11,050 bases of DNA from Candidatus Zhuqueibacterota bacterium (GCA_013361015.1 JABWAN010000088.1:1-11050), one strand, 5' to 3'; numbered from the stretch's first letter, positions 1 through 8,278 are shown. A program made the numbers and translations. The notes: generated by a model not told the origin, from the letters alone.

Positions 1-21
1 AGGTGCGTCGCACATGATGAC

Positions 22-1467
22 TTACAAGCTCCAGCCTTCGCGATATTCGCGTTTGACGTACTTGTTGGCTTCGGGAACGTTGGTGCACTCCATCTTTTCA
101 CCGTCCCACAGCAAACGCTGGCCTTTCATATGAACCGCGAGATTGCCCATGACCACGATTTCCGTGAGCGGACCGGAGACTTCGAAGTTCGAACACGCCG
201 GCTTGCCGGTTTTGATCGACTTGATAAAATCTGCATAAATGCCTTGCGGTCCGTCCGGCACGCGCTCGATGGTGGGCGCAGGTTGTTTGTATTTCTTATG
301 CGCCGCAATCGGAATCAAGCGCGGCTCTGCGCCATAGGTATTGCACATGAGCTTGCCTTTGTCGCCAATAAAAAGCACGCCGCTGCCATCGCCCATGGGA
401 TAACCGTCTTCCAATTCCGACGGACGCGGCGGAGTGAGGCCGCCCTCGTACCATATCAGTTTCACCTCGGGCATTTTGCCCCGCGCGGGAAATTCAAAAG
501 TCACGATCGAAGCGATGGGGCCGGAGTCTTCCGTGAACGGCGTCGCGCTCGCTTGCACGGCACTGGGGTGAGCGAGATTGAGGGCCCACACCGGTGTATC
601 CATAATGTGGCAGCCCATATCGCCCAACGCGCCCGTGCCGAAATCCCACCAGCCGCGCCAATTGAACGGCGTATAAAGCGGATGGAAGTAACGCCACTGC
701 GCCGGACCGAGCCAGCGATCCCAATCAATCGTGGGTGGAACGGAGGGGGTTTCATCGGGGCGTTTGATGCCTTGCGGCCAGTAGTTCGCGGGACGATTCG
801 TCCAACAATGCACTTCATGCACGTTGCCGATCGCACCGGCTGCGATCCATTCGACGACTTGACGATTGCCATCGCCGGCCCGGCCTTGATTGCCCATTTG
901 CGTCATCACGCCCTGCTTTTTGGCTTCCAAACGCAATTGCCGCGCTTCCCACACGTCGTGCGTCAACGGCTTTTGGCAGTATACGTGTTTCCTCTTTTTG
1001 AGTCCAGCCATCGCCGCGAACGCGTGCAGGCTGTCGGTTGTTGCCACTGAAATCGCGTCGATGCCGGATTCTTTTTCCAGCATGTCATAAAAGTCGACAT
1101 AAGCAACACAAGCTTTGTAGGAGCCATTGCCGGTTTTCTCCGCGTAGGTTTTGTCAACCAATTCGCGCGCCGGCTCCCGGCCTTTCACGCCGCCGAAATA
1201 AAATTTGCTGTAGTCCCATTCCTTCACCACATCGCACACGGCAACGACTTGCACCTCCGGAAGGGCCATGAATTGCGTCATGTCATACGTGCCTTGCCCG
1301 CCCACGCCGATCATGGCGAGGTTGATTTTGTCGTTTGGCGCAACATAGCCGGGACCGCCGAGCACGTGACGCGGAACGATAGTGAAGGCTGCGGCGGCCG
1401 CGGTCGTTCCCAAAAACTCGCGCCGGGTCATGCCGCCACTTTTAGGTTTTGTGGCTTGATCGCTCAT
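22..1467 (-). CDS. Gfo/Idh/MocA-family oxidoreductase with twin-arginine signal
   Basis: Predicted NAD(P)-dependent sugar or polyol dehydrogenase-like protein of 481 residues, probably exported folded across the inner membrane. The start at 1467 is chosen because GGAAAGG lies just upstream and the N-terminus then reads as a Tat signal: RREFLG at residues 15-20, an alanine-rich hydrophobic stretch (21-30) and a likely cleavage region near 35-40. The frame stays open 57 codons further upstream, but that part is arginine-rich and unlike a leader. The Rossmann dinucleotide loop GVGGQG is at 54-59. The usual EKP motif of the family appears as QKP at 165-167, preceded by HVYC. The C-terminal half has the Trp-rich WRGWWDFGTGALGDMGCH segment typical of the environmental exported subgroup. 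The substrate cannot be deduced. It ends in TAA and stands apart from the defence genes. Family call is firm; exact reaction is unknown. Confidence 0.9.
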   Translation of the reverse strand: MSDQATKPKSGGMTRREFLGTTAAAAAFTIVPRHVLGGPGYVAPNDKINLAMIGVGGQGTYDMTQFMALPEVQVVAVCDVVKEWDYSKFYFGGVKGREPARELVDKTYAEKTGNGSYKACVAYVDFYDMLEKESGIDAISVATTDSLHAFAAMAGLKKRKHVYCQKPLTHDVWEARQLRLEAKKQGVMTQMGNQGRAGDGNRQVVEWIAAGAIGNVHEVHCWTNRPANYWPQGIKRPDETPSVPPTIDWDRWLGPAQWRYFHPLYTPFNWRGWWDFGTGALGDMGCHIMDTPVWALNLAHPSAVQASATPFTEDSGPIASIVTFEFPARGKMPEVKLIWYEGGLTPPRPSELEDGYPMGDGSGVLFIGDKGKLMCNTYGAEPRLIPIAAHKKYKQPAPTIERVPDGPQGIYADFIKSIKTGKPACSNFEVSGPLTEIVVMGNLAVHMKGQRLLWDGEKMECTNVPEANKYVKREYREGWSL

Positions 1468-1720
1468 GTCGCTTTTTCCTTTCCTGCAGAGGGGTAGGTG
1501 AAGCCTATTGCGTGAATTGTTCAAGCGAAAGAAATTTCTGCCGGCTCGCGCGAGCGTGACGAAATGGAGGGAAGAACCGGCGACGGGGTTCGCAACAAAA
1601 TCGGGCGAGAAAATAACACGGATTGAGCAGGGATGCAACGGCTTTTTTAGAGATAAATTTTCGATTGGAGGCTGATGAGCTTCTGCCTAGTTTCGCCGCA
1701 CACATTCTGGGAGCGGAGCG
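1468..1720. other. Divergent intergenic region
   Basis: A 253-base gap between the oxidoreductase start (minus) and the small putative toxin start (plus), and the longest gene-free stretch in the window. It holds the minus-strand promoter candidate described separately. For the plus-strand gene I see only a weak TTGAGC (1623-1628), 17 bases, TTTAGA (1646-1651) arrangement and a good ribosome binding site (GGGAGCGGAG) just before the ATG. I found no terminator hairpin, RNA gene or long repeat. Confidence 0.5.
1610..1638 (-). promoter_or_regulatory. Candidate sigma-70-like promoter for the oxidoreductase
   Basis: On the minus strand TTGCAT (1638-1633) is followed after exactly 17 bases by TATTTT (1615-1610), with TG one base ahead of the -10 (extended -10). 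Transcription would begin near 1602, giving a leader of roughly 135 bases before the ATG at 1467. The same hexamer pair and spacing occurs upstream of the ATPase gene at 8360-8332. Match to the classical consensus is only moderate. Confidence 0.35.
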
Positions 1721-2098
1721 ATGCGCGAAGAAGTGCACGATCGGTACGGCGAGAAGATTTACCTCACGGATGAGAGATGGCGACACATTGTGAAACGTCA
1801 TCCTCAATTGGGTCCTTATCGTGTTGAAGTTTTGCGCACAATTCGATTAAGCCGACGTTCGCAAGATGTCTTGCAACTCAACAAATGCTACTACAATTAC
1901 GCTTTCAAGTCAGTGGCGCCGTTTCAAGAAATCGAAGTTGCCGTGATTTTCGACCGGGCGAACAATCGGCCCAACAACTTTGTCGTGACTGCTTCTCCTG
2001 CATATTGGGAGGCCCTATGTTTTTTCACTTTTCATATGACGCCGAAGGTGATATCCTTGAAGTCATCTTCGATGAGACCAAACATCGCAAGCAAGTGA
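1721..2098 (+). CDS. Small putative toxin-like protein (PBECR-like pattern)
   Basis: A 125-residue protein starting at ATG 1721 with a purine-rich ribosome binding site (GGGAGCGGAG) immediately upstream. Residues 13-28 read YLTDERWRHIVKRHPQ, the 'lTderW-HI-RHP' signature of a family of small proteins common in cyanobacteria and other environmental bacteria, often next to a DUF2283-type gene. A second typical block is FVVTASPAYW near residues 87-96. These blocks resemble phage-derived colicin/barnase-like (PBECR) putative RNases, but I cannot confirm a catalytic site. The last 27 or so residues (after YWEAL) lie over the start of the next gene in another frame, lack family-like sequence and may be a read-on tail after loss of the native stop. 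The pairing suggests a toxin-antitoxin-like unit; this is inference. Confidence 0.6.
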   Translation: MREEVHDRYGEKIYLTDERWRHIVKRHPQLGPYRVEVLRTIRLSRRSQDVLQLNKCYYNYAFKSVAPFQEIEVAVIFDRANNRPNNFVVTASPAYWEALCFFTFHMTPKVISLKSSSMRPNIASK

Positions 2099-2382
2099 GC
2101 CAACGCGCTTTCCGGCTGCGGCAAGGCATCCTGCTGTACGTCGCAACAGAGAGCAACGACCCTGTGCAATTGACGCTTGTCAACTAGCGCCGCTTGCTGC
2201 CGCTTCCGCAGATTGACTTCGACGGTTGGCGCAAGCTTAAAGCTTCGGATAAGGTGCTGTTGAAACCGATCATTACTTCTCCAACGGTTTCGGCTTTTAT
2301 CAAACTAGACCCCGCGACCGGCTAGGGCCATATCGCAAGCCCCAATATGCCGGAGATTCTTGCGCTTGCTGCATCAAAGTTT
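2017..2382 (+). pseudogene. DUF2283-like small protein, interrupted by two in-frame TAG codons
   Basis: ATG at 2017 follows a strong GGGAGG (2007-2012). The first 56 codons (MFFHFSYDAEGDILEVIF...) have the 'YD-e-D-L-v-f' pattern of DUF2283 and end at TAG 2185-2187. The same frame then continues as convincing protein: RRLLPLPQIDFDGWRKL and SPTVSAFIKLDPATG, stops at TAG 2323-2325, and resumes GHIASPNMPEILALAA up to the end of the amylase gene. The continued sense and conserved look of all three pieces indicate a gene of about 120 codons broken by two substitutions. From my memory of the family, both TAGs sit where tyrosine is expected (NYR and TGYGH), one base change away. It overlaps the upstream putative toxin gene by 82 bases. 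Its own stop is not evident. Alternatives are a real 56-residue product or TAG readthrough; TAG serves as a normal stop at 10490-10492. Confidence 0.6.
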
Positions 2383-4158
2383 TTATCTCCGCAACAAAAT
2401 CCTCCCGGCCTGCGCTTCAATCTCGCAAGCCACCTCGTCTTTGCCATTCGCACTTACGCTGAAACCATCGAGCAAATCCACGTACTCGCCTTCGCCCGTC
2501 TTCAAATTTTTCACAAGCTGATCTTGTGTGCTGTTGTTGATCAACACCACGAGCTTTTGACTCTCATAAGTACGCGAGAACGCATACAACTCGCGATCAT
2601 CGTCGACGAGCACCGTTTGGAAATCGCCGAGCTGCAACGCGGAGTGATCGCGACGAATGTGAATGAGCTTGCGATAATATTCAAACAACTCGCGATCCAC
2701 AGCCACACGCTCTGCAACCTCGCGTTGCCCGCCCGCCGGCGCCGCGGCTTCGTGGGCGTAATGCAAATCTTCCCACAGCATTGGCTTGCGGCAGCACGGA
2801 TCGTTCGCGCCCCACATGCCCGCTTCATCGCCATAATAAATCATCGGCGCGCCGAGGTACGTCATTTGAAAAAGAGCAATGAGCTTTTGCGCGTTGCGCT
2901 CAGCTTCGTTCGGCTTGCGCGTGTCATAATCCGGCGTGTGCACCACCTTTGACCATTGATAGTATTTGAGCCACTCGCGCATATTCTCGCGGTCGCGATT
3001 CACAATGCGCGAAGCAATGCGATCGGTGTCGTGGCTGTCCACGAGATTTTGCATCACGTAAGCGACCTCGCCGGGAAAAGCTTCGCGCAGCTCGCGCAAA
3101 TGGCGGTCAAACTCGCTCGCGACTACGCGCCGTTTTTCATTCACAAAGAAATCCGTGCACGCATAGGTGAAACTGTAATTCATCACCGCGTCGAACTCAT
3201 CGCCTTGCAAATAGCTCGCTAAAATCGGCAGGGTATTGATGACCTCACCGGTGAGGTATGCTTCGGGATTGAGGCTGCGCACCAGCGCGCGCCATTGCTT
3301 CCAAAAATTGTGATGCACACACTCCGCCACATCGAGCCGCCAGCCGTCAATACCGTCGCGCGGATCGCCGTCGCCATTCGGATCCATCCAGCGCCGCGTG
3401 ATTGCGAAGACATATTCGCGCGGTCCGGCTACGAGGCCGCTCTCGTCCTGTCGCCACTCGGGCAGATCTTTGAACGACCACCAGCCTTCATAATCAAAGC
3501 CCTTGCCGGTTTTGGGATCATTCCAACTTTTGATTTTGAACCAATCTTTATAGGGCGAAAGTTGCTGCCGCTGCGCCACGTCGCGAAACGCCCAATGATT
3601 TCTGCCCACGTGATTGAACACGCCGTCGAAGATGATGCGCATGTCGCGGCGATGCACTTCGTCGATCAAACGTAATGCAAGTTTATCCGCGGCCGTCCAT
3701 TGCCAGGTGGAAGGATCGTGGCCCGCTTCGCTCGCGATGATTTTGCGATCGCCCATGGGATCGGGGCCGAAATTCGGGTCGATGTGATGATAGGTCGCGC
3801 CGTCATACTTGTGCGCGGAAGGGGACTCGAACACGGGCGTCAAATACAGCGCATTCACGCCGAGGTCTCGCAAGTAATCCAGCTTGTCGATGATGCCCTG
3901 CAAATCGCCGCCATAGCGCCGGCGCTGTTGATTGAATTCGAGATCGCGACCGTTCGCGCGTTCGTAAGGTTGCAGCTCGTACCAATCCGAAGTCCACGGA
4001 TGAATTTGCCAAGCAGAGGTCGTGTCGTGTGGATACGCGCCGCGAATGTCTGCGCGCGTGGGATCGTTGCTCGGATCGCCGTTGCGAAAACGTTCCGCGA
4101 AGATTTGATACCACACGGCTTGCTTGGCCCAATGCGGGACGGAGGCTGTTTCACTCAT
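2383..4158 (-). CDS. GH13 alpha-amylase / cyclomaltodextrinase-like glycosidase
   Basis: A 591-residue glycoside hydrolase family 13 enzyme, predicted to hydrolyse alpha-1,4 glucosidic bonds in maltodextrins, cyclodextrins or related oligosaccharides. All four conserved regions are visible: DGVFNH (178-183), GWRLDVAE with nucleophile Asp276, LTGEV with acid/base Glu305, and VDSHD with Asp377. The (beta/alpha)8 barrel opens with WYQIFAERFRNGDPSND (16-32) and YLTPVFESPSAHKYDG (105-120). DPNGDGDPRDG (259-269) resembles a calcium-type loop. No signal peptide is present, so it probably acts in the cytoplasm. It lacks the N-terminal CBM34-like domain of classical neopullulanases. The final 80 or so residues form the usual beta-sandwich cap. 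The start is supported by GGAAGG about 9 bases upstream. The gap to the res remnant upstream is 64 bases. It looks like a host metabolic gene bordering the island rather than part of the defence system. Confidence 0.92.
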   Translation of the reverse strand: MSETASVPHWAKQAVWYQIFAERFRNGDPSNDPTRADIRGAYPHDTTSAWQIHPWTSDWYELQPYERANGRDLEFNQQRRRYGGDLQGIIDKLDYLRDLGVNALYLTPVFESPSAHKYDGATYHHIDPNFGPDPMGDRKIIASEAGHDPSTWQWTAADKLALRLIDEVHRRDMRIIFDGVFNHVGRNHWAFRDVAQRQQLSPYKDWFKIKSWNDPKTGKGFDYEGWWSFKDLPEWRQDESGLVAGPREYVFAITRRWMDPNGDGDPRDGIDGWRLDVAECVHHNFWKQWRALVRSLNPEAYLTGEVINTLPILASYLQGDEFDAVMNYSFTYACTDFFVNEKRRVVASEFDRHLRELREAFPGEVAYVMQNLVDSHDTDRIASRIVNRDRENMREWLKYYQWSKVVHTPDYDTRKPNEAERNAQKLIALFQMTYLGAPMIYYGDEAGMWGANDPCCRKPMLWEDLHYAHEAAAPAGGQREVAERVAVDRELFEYYRKLIHIRRDHSALQLGDFQTVLVDDDRELYAFSRTYESQKLVVLINNSTQDQLVKNLKTGEGEYVDLLDGFSVSANGKDEVACEIEAQAGRILLRR

Positions 4159-4222
4159 GCGAATGCACCTTCCATATTCGTTCGCCGGTATGCAGAGGTG
4201 GGAATGAAGTGACTACGAATTG

Positions 4223-5881
4223 TCATAAAGCCAACGCGTCGGCCAAGCTTTCAGGTTTTAGTTCTTCAAAGCTTTTCTGCATGACTTTCAAATAACGCCA
4301 TGCCGTGCCGCTAAGCTGCGTTGCATTTTCACACCACATTCGCGCTGCATGATCTTTGTGCGAGACCTCTTCGGTTTGCTGGCCTTTCGTTTCCAACAAC
4401 CAATGCACATTCTGCTGATCAATCGCGACAAAATCGGGGTAGTAGTAGCGCAAATTCATCGCAGCATCGGTGTATTCTATCGCAAAGCCGAAGCGCTCGG
4501 GCAGCTTGCTGAAGGCTTTGATGTCTTCGGCGTGATCCAGAAATTTTGCAAAGGCTTTTTCGAAATCGTTGCCGCAGGGCACAAGATTCAAAACGCATTT
4601 GCGACCTTCATAAACCTTGCGCGACCAGGGTATTGGCTCCATGGACGAAAGCCAACGCGCGGGCGCGTGCAAAACCGGCTCTTGTTCCGCAATGGTTTTA
4701 TCCTGCAAAGCTTTCTTGAAAGTCTGCACACAAACGTATTGCGCCACGTTGGAATTCATGGCTTGAATGGCGGCAGCTTCCTCCAGATTCACGGTTTTGC
4801 CGAAGGCTTTACATTCGAAAAACTCGCGCACTTTTGGCGCGAGCGCGGCGAATTGCGAAGGCAGCTTCACTTCTTTGGCGATGATGCGCGCGTAGTAGCC
4901 GATCACTTCTTGCGCCGTTTGTGGATCCGTCAAAGTATATTGGCGCTCGAGAATCTTTTTCAGCGTGAGAATGTCGTAGCCTTCGAACTGAAAGATTTTC
5001 TCCGCCGCATCGCCTTTCTTCATCGGCAAAATCGCGCAATCAAATTGCATTACGTCGAGGCCGGTGATTTCTTCCGACAGACTCTTCTTGCGCACCAGCA
5101 CCGGCTCAAGCTGCGGCAGCGCAATATCGAATTCCTTTTTCTCCTCCATCGGCATGATGCTGAGAATGCGCGGCTTCTCCTTGCCGATCTCGAACGTGTC
5201 GAGCGTCAAGTCTTCGAGCTTTTCCAAATCATCGACAAATTCTAGAAAGGCTTTGTTGCCGATGATGTCCACGCGCTCGTCGTAGCCCGAGTTTGCGCCG
5301 CGAAACATCAAGCGCAGACCGCGACCGATGGTTTGTTCGGGCAGAATATTCGCCTTCGCGCTGTAAGGCCGCAAGCCCACCACGACTGTGACGTTCTGCA
5401 CGTCCCAGCCTTCGCGCAGCATGAGCACGCTTACAATCGCGTTGATGGGATTCTTCTCATCATCCACTTCGCGCGCGGCTTTGCGGGCTTCGTCCAAATC
5501 CGCTTTGGTGATCTCGCCGGTTTTGTTGGTGTGAATGATGAGCGTTTTCTCGCCGCCAAACTCCGTGGGATATTTATCGCGCAGCCAGTGGCCGATGTCT
5601 TCCGCTTCGCCGGTATCGCTCAACATCACGAACAGCACCGGCTTCTTCTTCAGCGGCGCGAGCAGGTCGCGATACTCGTTCCAACGCTCGACGCCGGCGA
5701 TGAGATAGGCTTTATTCCGTGACTTCCAATTTCTGCGTAGGCGGTTTGTGGCCGAGCATATCCGTGATTTCTTCCGGCTCATCATCATTGCTCCGGCTCG
5801 GCCGTTCATAAAACTGTTGAATGTTGGTGAGAAACAGCATGCCCTCGCTGTGCGCGCGTTCGCCCGCGCCGCGCAGCACAC
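4223..5881 (-). pseudogene. res: Type III restriction enzyme, C-terminal fragment (helicase C + PD-(D/E)XK nuclease)
   Basis: C-terminal part of a Res subunit, which in Type III systems translocates on DNA using ATP and cleaves when it meets a second complex. The frame is open from 5881, but codons before about 5713 are only the other frame of the N-terminal fragment; homologous sequence begins at AYLIAGVERW. Visible elements are KPVLFVMLSDTGEA, LIIHTNKTGEI, the motif V region VLMLREGWDVQNV and motif VI QTIGRGLR. The extreme C-terminus holds the nuclease signature YYPDF...LLETKG, a PD-x(n)-ExK site. About 500 residues remain. No sensible start codon with a ribosome binding site lies at the fragment's beginning, so it was once continuous with the fragment at 5712-6482. 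The DEAH and TATP motifs expected between them are absent. Ends in TGA. Confidence 0.85.
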
Positions 5882-6482
5882 AGTCGAAATCCCAAAAGAT
5901 TTTCATTGAAAGAGGAATGAGCGGATCAACTTCAAAGATGCGGCCGCCGGCGAAATCCGTTTTCAAGCGCTCGTACACGATGACGTTCGGCGCGATTACC
6001 AAAAATGTGCGCGCATAGTCTTTGGCAATCTCCTCGGCCTCGCGCGCGGCGTTCATGAATTGCCACACGATCGCGAGTGACATCACTTTGGTTTTGCCGC
6101 TGCCCGTGGCCATTTTGATCGCAAAGCGGCTGAACTCGTCATTCGGCGGCAGGCGCACGCCTTCCAAACTCTGCGTGTATTTTTCCAGCAACGCTTTGCG
6201 GCTGCGCACGCGTGCGACTTCCCAAACGTAAATCAGCGTCTCGATGGCTTCACGCTGAAAAGCATAATAGGCAAACGGTCGCCCGTCGAAGCCGCGATGA
6301 TCGCGCTCGAACCAATGCTGGAGCAAGAGCCGCGTGGTTTCCGTCGCGCCTTTGTAGTTTTGTACGCGCCTTTGCTGCACGGCCGCGCGCAACGCGGGCA
6401 CGCATGGCGCGGTGCGCAATTGCACGGCCACGTTGAGCAAATCTTTTTGTTCGGGATTTGAGTCCTGCTTGCGGCGAGGCAT
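5712..6482 (-). pseudogene. res: Type III restriction enzyme, N-terminal helicase fragment
   Basis: A 256-residue open fragment, the 5' end of the res gene. It has the start of the DEAD/DEAH helicase core: a Q-motif-like YAFQREAIETLIYV, Walker A in MATGSGKT near residues 128-135, motif Ia in FLVIAPNVIVYERL, and the FLTNIQQFY block typical of Type III Res. It then reads KPPTQKLEVTE and stops (TAA 5712-5714). In intact relatives the KLEVT segment is followed by a stretch with DEAHH and later TATP; here the next recognisable Res sequence, in another frame, begins within a few bases and corresponds to a position well downstream. The fragment starts 36 bases after the TOPRIM gene ends, so it was probably in one operon. 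Without motif II it cannot hydrolyse ATP normally. A sequencing indel alone would not explain the missing motifs. Confidence 0.85.
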
Positions 6483-6518
6483 AAGATCATCTAGACTTAT
6501 TGTTCAAACGGGAAGATT

Positions 6519-7133
6519 TTATTTTGCGAAGCGAGGATTGAAATCTGCTATCGCCTGAACCGTGCGTCGCAGACTTGGTGAATTTTGTTGGGCCTGAGCA
6601 ACTTCCCAAAGCTCTTCCACAAAGAAACTCAATTGCCCATTATAATCCGGGCCTACTTTGGCAGTGCTCTCTTGCGGCGGCACAATCGCTTCCCGTAATC
6701 GTCGTTTTTTAGACTTCCTTGCCATTGAGATCAAAGCTTGCTTGGGATCGACAATACTGTCCACGTCAGGTGGAATCAACTGCCGCTGTATTCCTAAAAA
6801 TTTTGCAAACGCCTCGCGATGCGCCAACAGCCACGCTTCGACTTCTCTGACGGCAACACGAAACAACAAATTGGGATGCCGGGGATGAGGCAACCATTCC
6901 CGCAACAAAACGGGAGGGCATTCGGCTTTATCAAGATCAGTTAGGACAAGAAACGGCGCGGCCTTGGCGGCATTATTGAAACCTCGGAGGCTTTTCTTAA
7001 GATAACCGTAGCCGCCATGACAAAAACATGCGCCCACGGCAAAGTTTTTTTTCGACTCCCGCAGGATTTTGCGAAGCACCGCCTCGCTCAGTAAATCCTC
7101 TACGGCCAAGTTGATTGGAATCGGCGGCGTCAC
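6519..7133 (-). CDS. TOPRIM-type DUF4276-like protein, partner of the adjacent ATPase
   Basis: A 204-residue protein beginning at GTG 7133, which overlaps the stop of the ATPase gene as GTGA, so translation is probably coupled. Its layout fits a TOPRIM nuclease-like fold of the DUF4276 kind: an acidic residue in LAVEDLLSEAVL (Glu17), a DLD pair in FLVLTDLDKAE (Asp66 and Asp68), and VAVREVEAWLLA (Glu97/Glu99), the block seen in DUF4276 proteins as 'EvEaWlLaD'. A basic patch KSKKRRLRE lies near 140-148. In OLD-family and PARIS systems an ATPase restrains a TOPRIM domain that cuts nucleic acid on infection; here the two halves are separate adjacent genes. The role as nuclease effector is inference. 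No membrane segment or signal peptide. The family name is from pattern memory and is less certain than the TOPRIM logic. Confidence 0.65.
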   Translation of the reverse strand: MTPPIPINLAVEDLLSEAVLRKILRESKKNFAVGACFCHGGYGYLKKSLRGFNNAAKAAPFLVLTDLDKAECPPVLLREWLPHPRHPNLLFRVAVREVEAWLLAHREAFAKFLGIQRQLIPPDVDSIVDPKQALISMARKSKKRRLREAIVPPQESTAKVGPDYNGQLSFFVEELWEVAQAQQNSPSLRRTVQAIADFNPRFAK

Positions 7134-8278
7134 CGGTACAACTCCAGTTTATGCACCTCCGGCGGAATCGTGTGCGGCAATGCCGCCTCGGCAACGCTGA
7201 AACCGCCTTCCAATAACGCGCGCACCACATCTATGGATGATGCTAGCTTCACTTCCGTGCCCTCGGCGGAGGGTATGAGAAGAAGGGTCTCTTCTCCTCC
7301 GATGCTTTTGTCCGCGAGCAGATCCGCGCTGTGCGTGCTGAGAATGATCTGGCGCTTCTTTTCCCGTTGCACGCGATACATGAGCGCCGGCAAACTACGC
7401 ACAATGCCGGAATTGAGCGACAGCTCCGGCTCTTCCAAAAGCAAAAGAGAATCGCCTTCCCATAGCGACCATAGCAGCCCGATCAATCGCAGCGTGCCGT
7501 CCGAGAACTGATCTTCGCGTTGTTTTGCGCCTTGCGAACGCCAATGCACATAATTGGCTTCCAAATGCGGCACGCCGGTTTCATCTTTGGTATCCGTGAG
7601 CTGCTGCAATTGCGGCACGGCAAAACCCAAAGCCTTTTCAATTTTATGCAAACGCGACCTGCGCGTTTTTTCCGGAGTTTTGGCGATGCGCTCTAGAAAA
7701 TTGCGGCCGAAAGGATCGCCGGCAAGCTCGGGACCGGCAAAAGCATTGGCGTAACGGAGCAATTGCGGCACAAGGTGCAAGTAGAGAACCGACTCAAGAA
7801 ATTTGGCAACGTCGCGGAATTGCACGTTGGCGTTGATTTGTTCGAGATGGGTTTGCGTCAAACGCAATTCGTCGGCGCGATCCTCCGCGTTCGGGCGATC
7901 CAGCAGTTGTTTTCCGCCGCGCCACACGCGTTCATAGGCCAACAGCGGCTGGCGATAGCCTCGCACTTCCTGCCTGATGCCCAGGGCATAGCGCCATTCC
8001 GCCTTCTTGCCCGCAATCGAAGTCAAATGAATTTCTATTTCAAGGTTTGGCTCTTTGCGCGCTGCAAGGCAGCGAATCTTTGACAAGCCGCCGCGTTGCC
8101 GCACGGCTTGTTGCAAGCCGCCGCCGGGCTTCGCGATGTCTCTCAGAAAACGAAAGACGTCAAGAAAGTTCGACTTGCCCGAAGCATTCGGGCCGGCAAG
8201 GAAAACCCGCTCGCCCAACTCGGCTTCAACGGATTTGAAGTTGCGCCAATTTTTGAGTATGACCTTGGAAACGATCAT
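7130..8278 (-). CDS. AAA/ABC-type ATPase (RecF/SMC-like, AAA_21)
   Basis: A 382-residue cytoplasmic ATPase with the ABC-type head arrangement but no long coiled coil: N-terminal LKNWRNFKSV typical of RecF/OLD ATPases, Walker A GPNASGKS (29-36), an ABC signature-like QFSDGTLRL (258-265), Walker B LLLLEEPELSL (278-288) and the switch histidine in ILSTHSADLL (312-321). All catalytic motifs are intact. It is followed by the TOPRIM-type gene with a 4-base GTGA overlap, an arrangement resembling defence ATPase-effector pairs such as AriA-AriB of PARIS or split OLD nucleases. It lies between mod and res, 109 bases after mod, with its own promoter candidate in that gap. No strong ribosome binding site is visible before the ATG. 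A role in phage sensing or restriction control is inferred from context; a DNA-repair role cannot be excluded. Confidence 0.85.
   Translation of the reverse strand: MIVSKVILKNWRNFKSVEAELGERVFLAGPNASGKSNFLDVFRFLRDIAKPGGGLQQAVRQRGGLSKIRCLAARKEPNLEIEIHLTSIAGKKAEWRYALGIRQEVRGYRQPLLAYERVWRGGKQLLDRPNAEDRADELRLTQTHLEQINANVQFRDVAKFLESVLYLHLVPQLLRYANAFAGPELAGDPFGRNFLERIAKTPEKTRRSRLHKIEKALGFAVPQLQQLTDTKDETGVPHLEANYVHWRSQGAKQREDQFSDGTLRLIGLLWSLWEGDSLLLLEEPELSLNSGIVRSLPALMYRVQREKKRQIILSTHSADLLADKSIGGEETLLLIPSAEGTEVKLASSIDVVRALLEGGFSVAEAALPHTIPPEVHKLELYR

Noticed and set aside
130..1050. Long plus-strand open frame opposite the oxidoreductase (306 codons)
   Set aside because: Antisense shadow with no recognisable motif, covering a convincing gene on the other strand.
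1468..1638. In-frame 57-codon N-terminal extension of the oxidoreductase
   Set aside because: It lacks a ribosome binding site and a leader-like character, contains the promoter candidate, and would bury the Tat signal; the start at 1467 has GGAAAGG and the expected RREFLG leader.
2347..2952. Plus-strand open frame beginning MPEILALAA (201 codons)
   Set aside because: Only its first dozen codons are meaningful, as the tail of the DUF2283-like remnant; the rest is antisense to the amylase gene.
5720..5881. N-terminal extension (from ATG 5881) of the res C-terminal fragment
   Set aside because: This stretch is the alternative frame of the real N-terminal helicase fragment; its Cys/Arg/Ala-rich sequence has no relation to Res.
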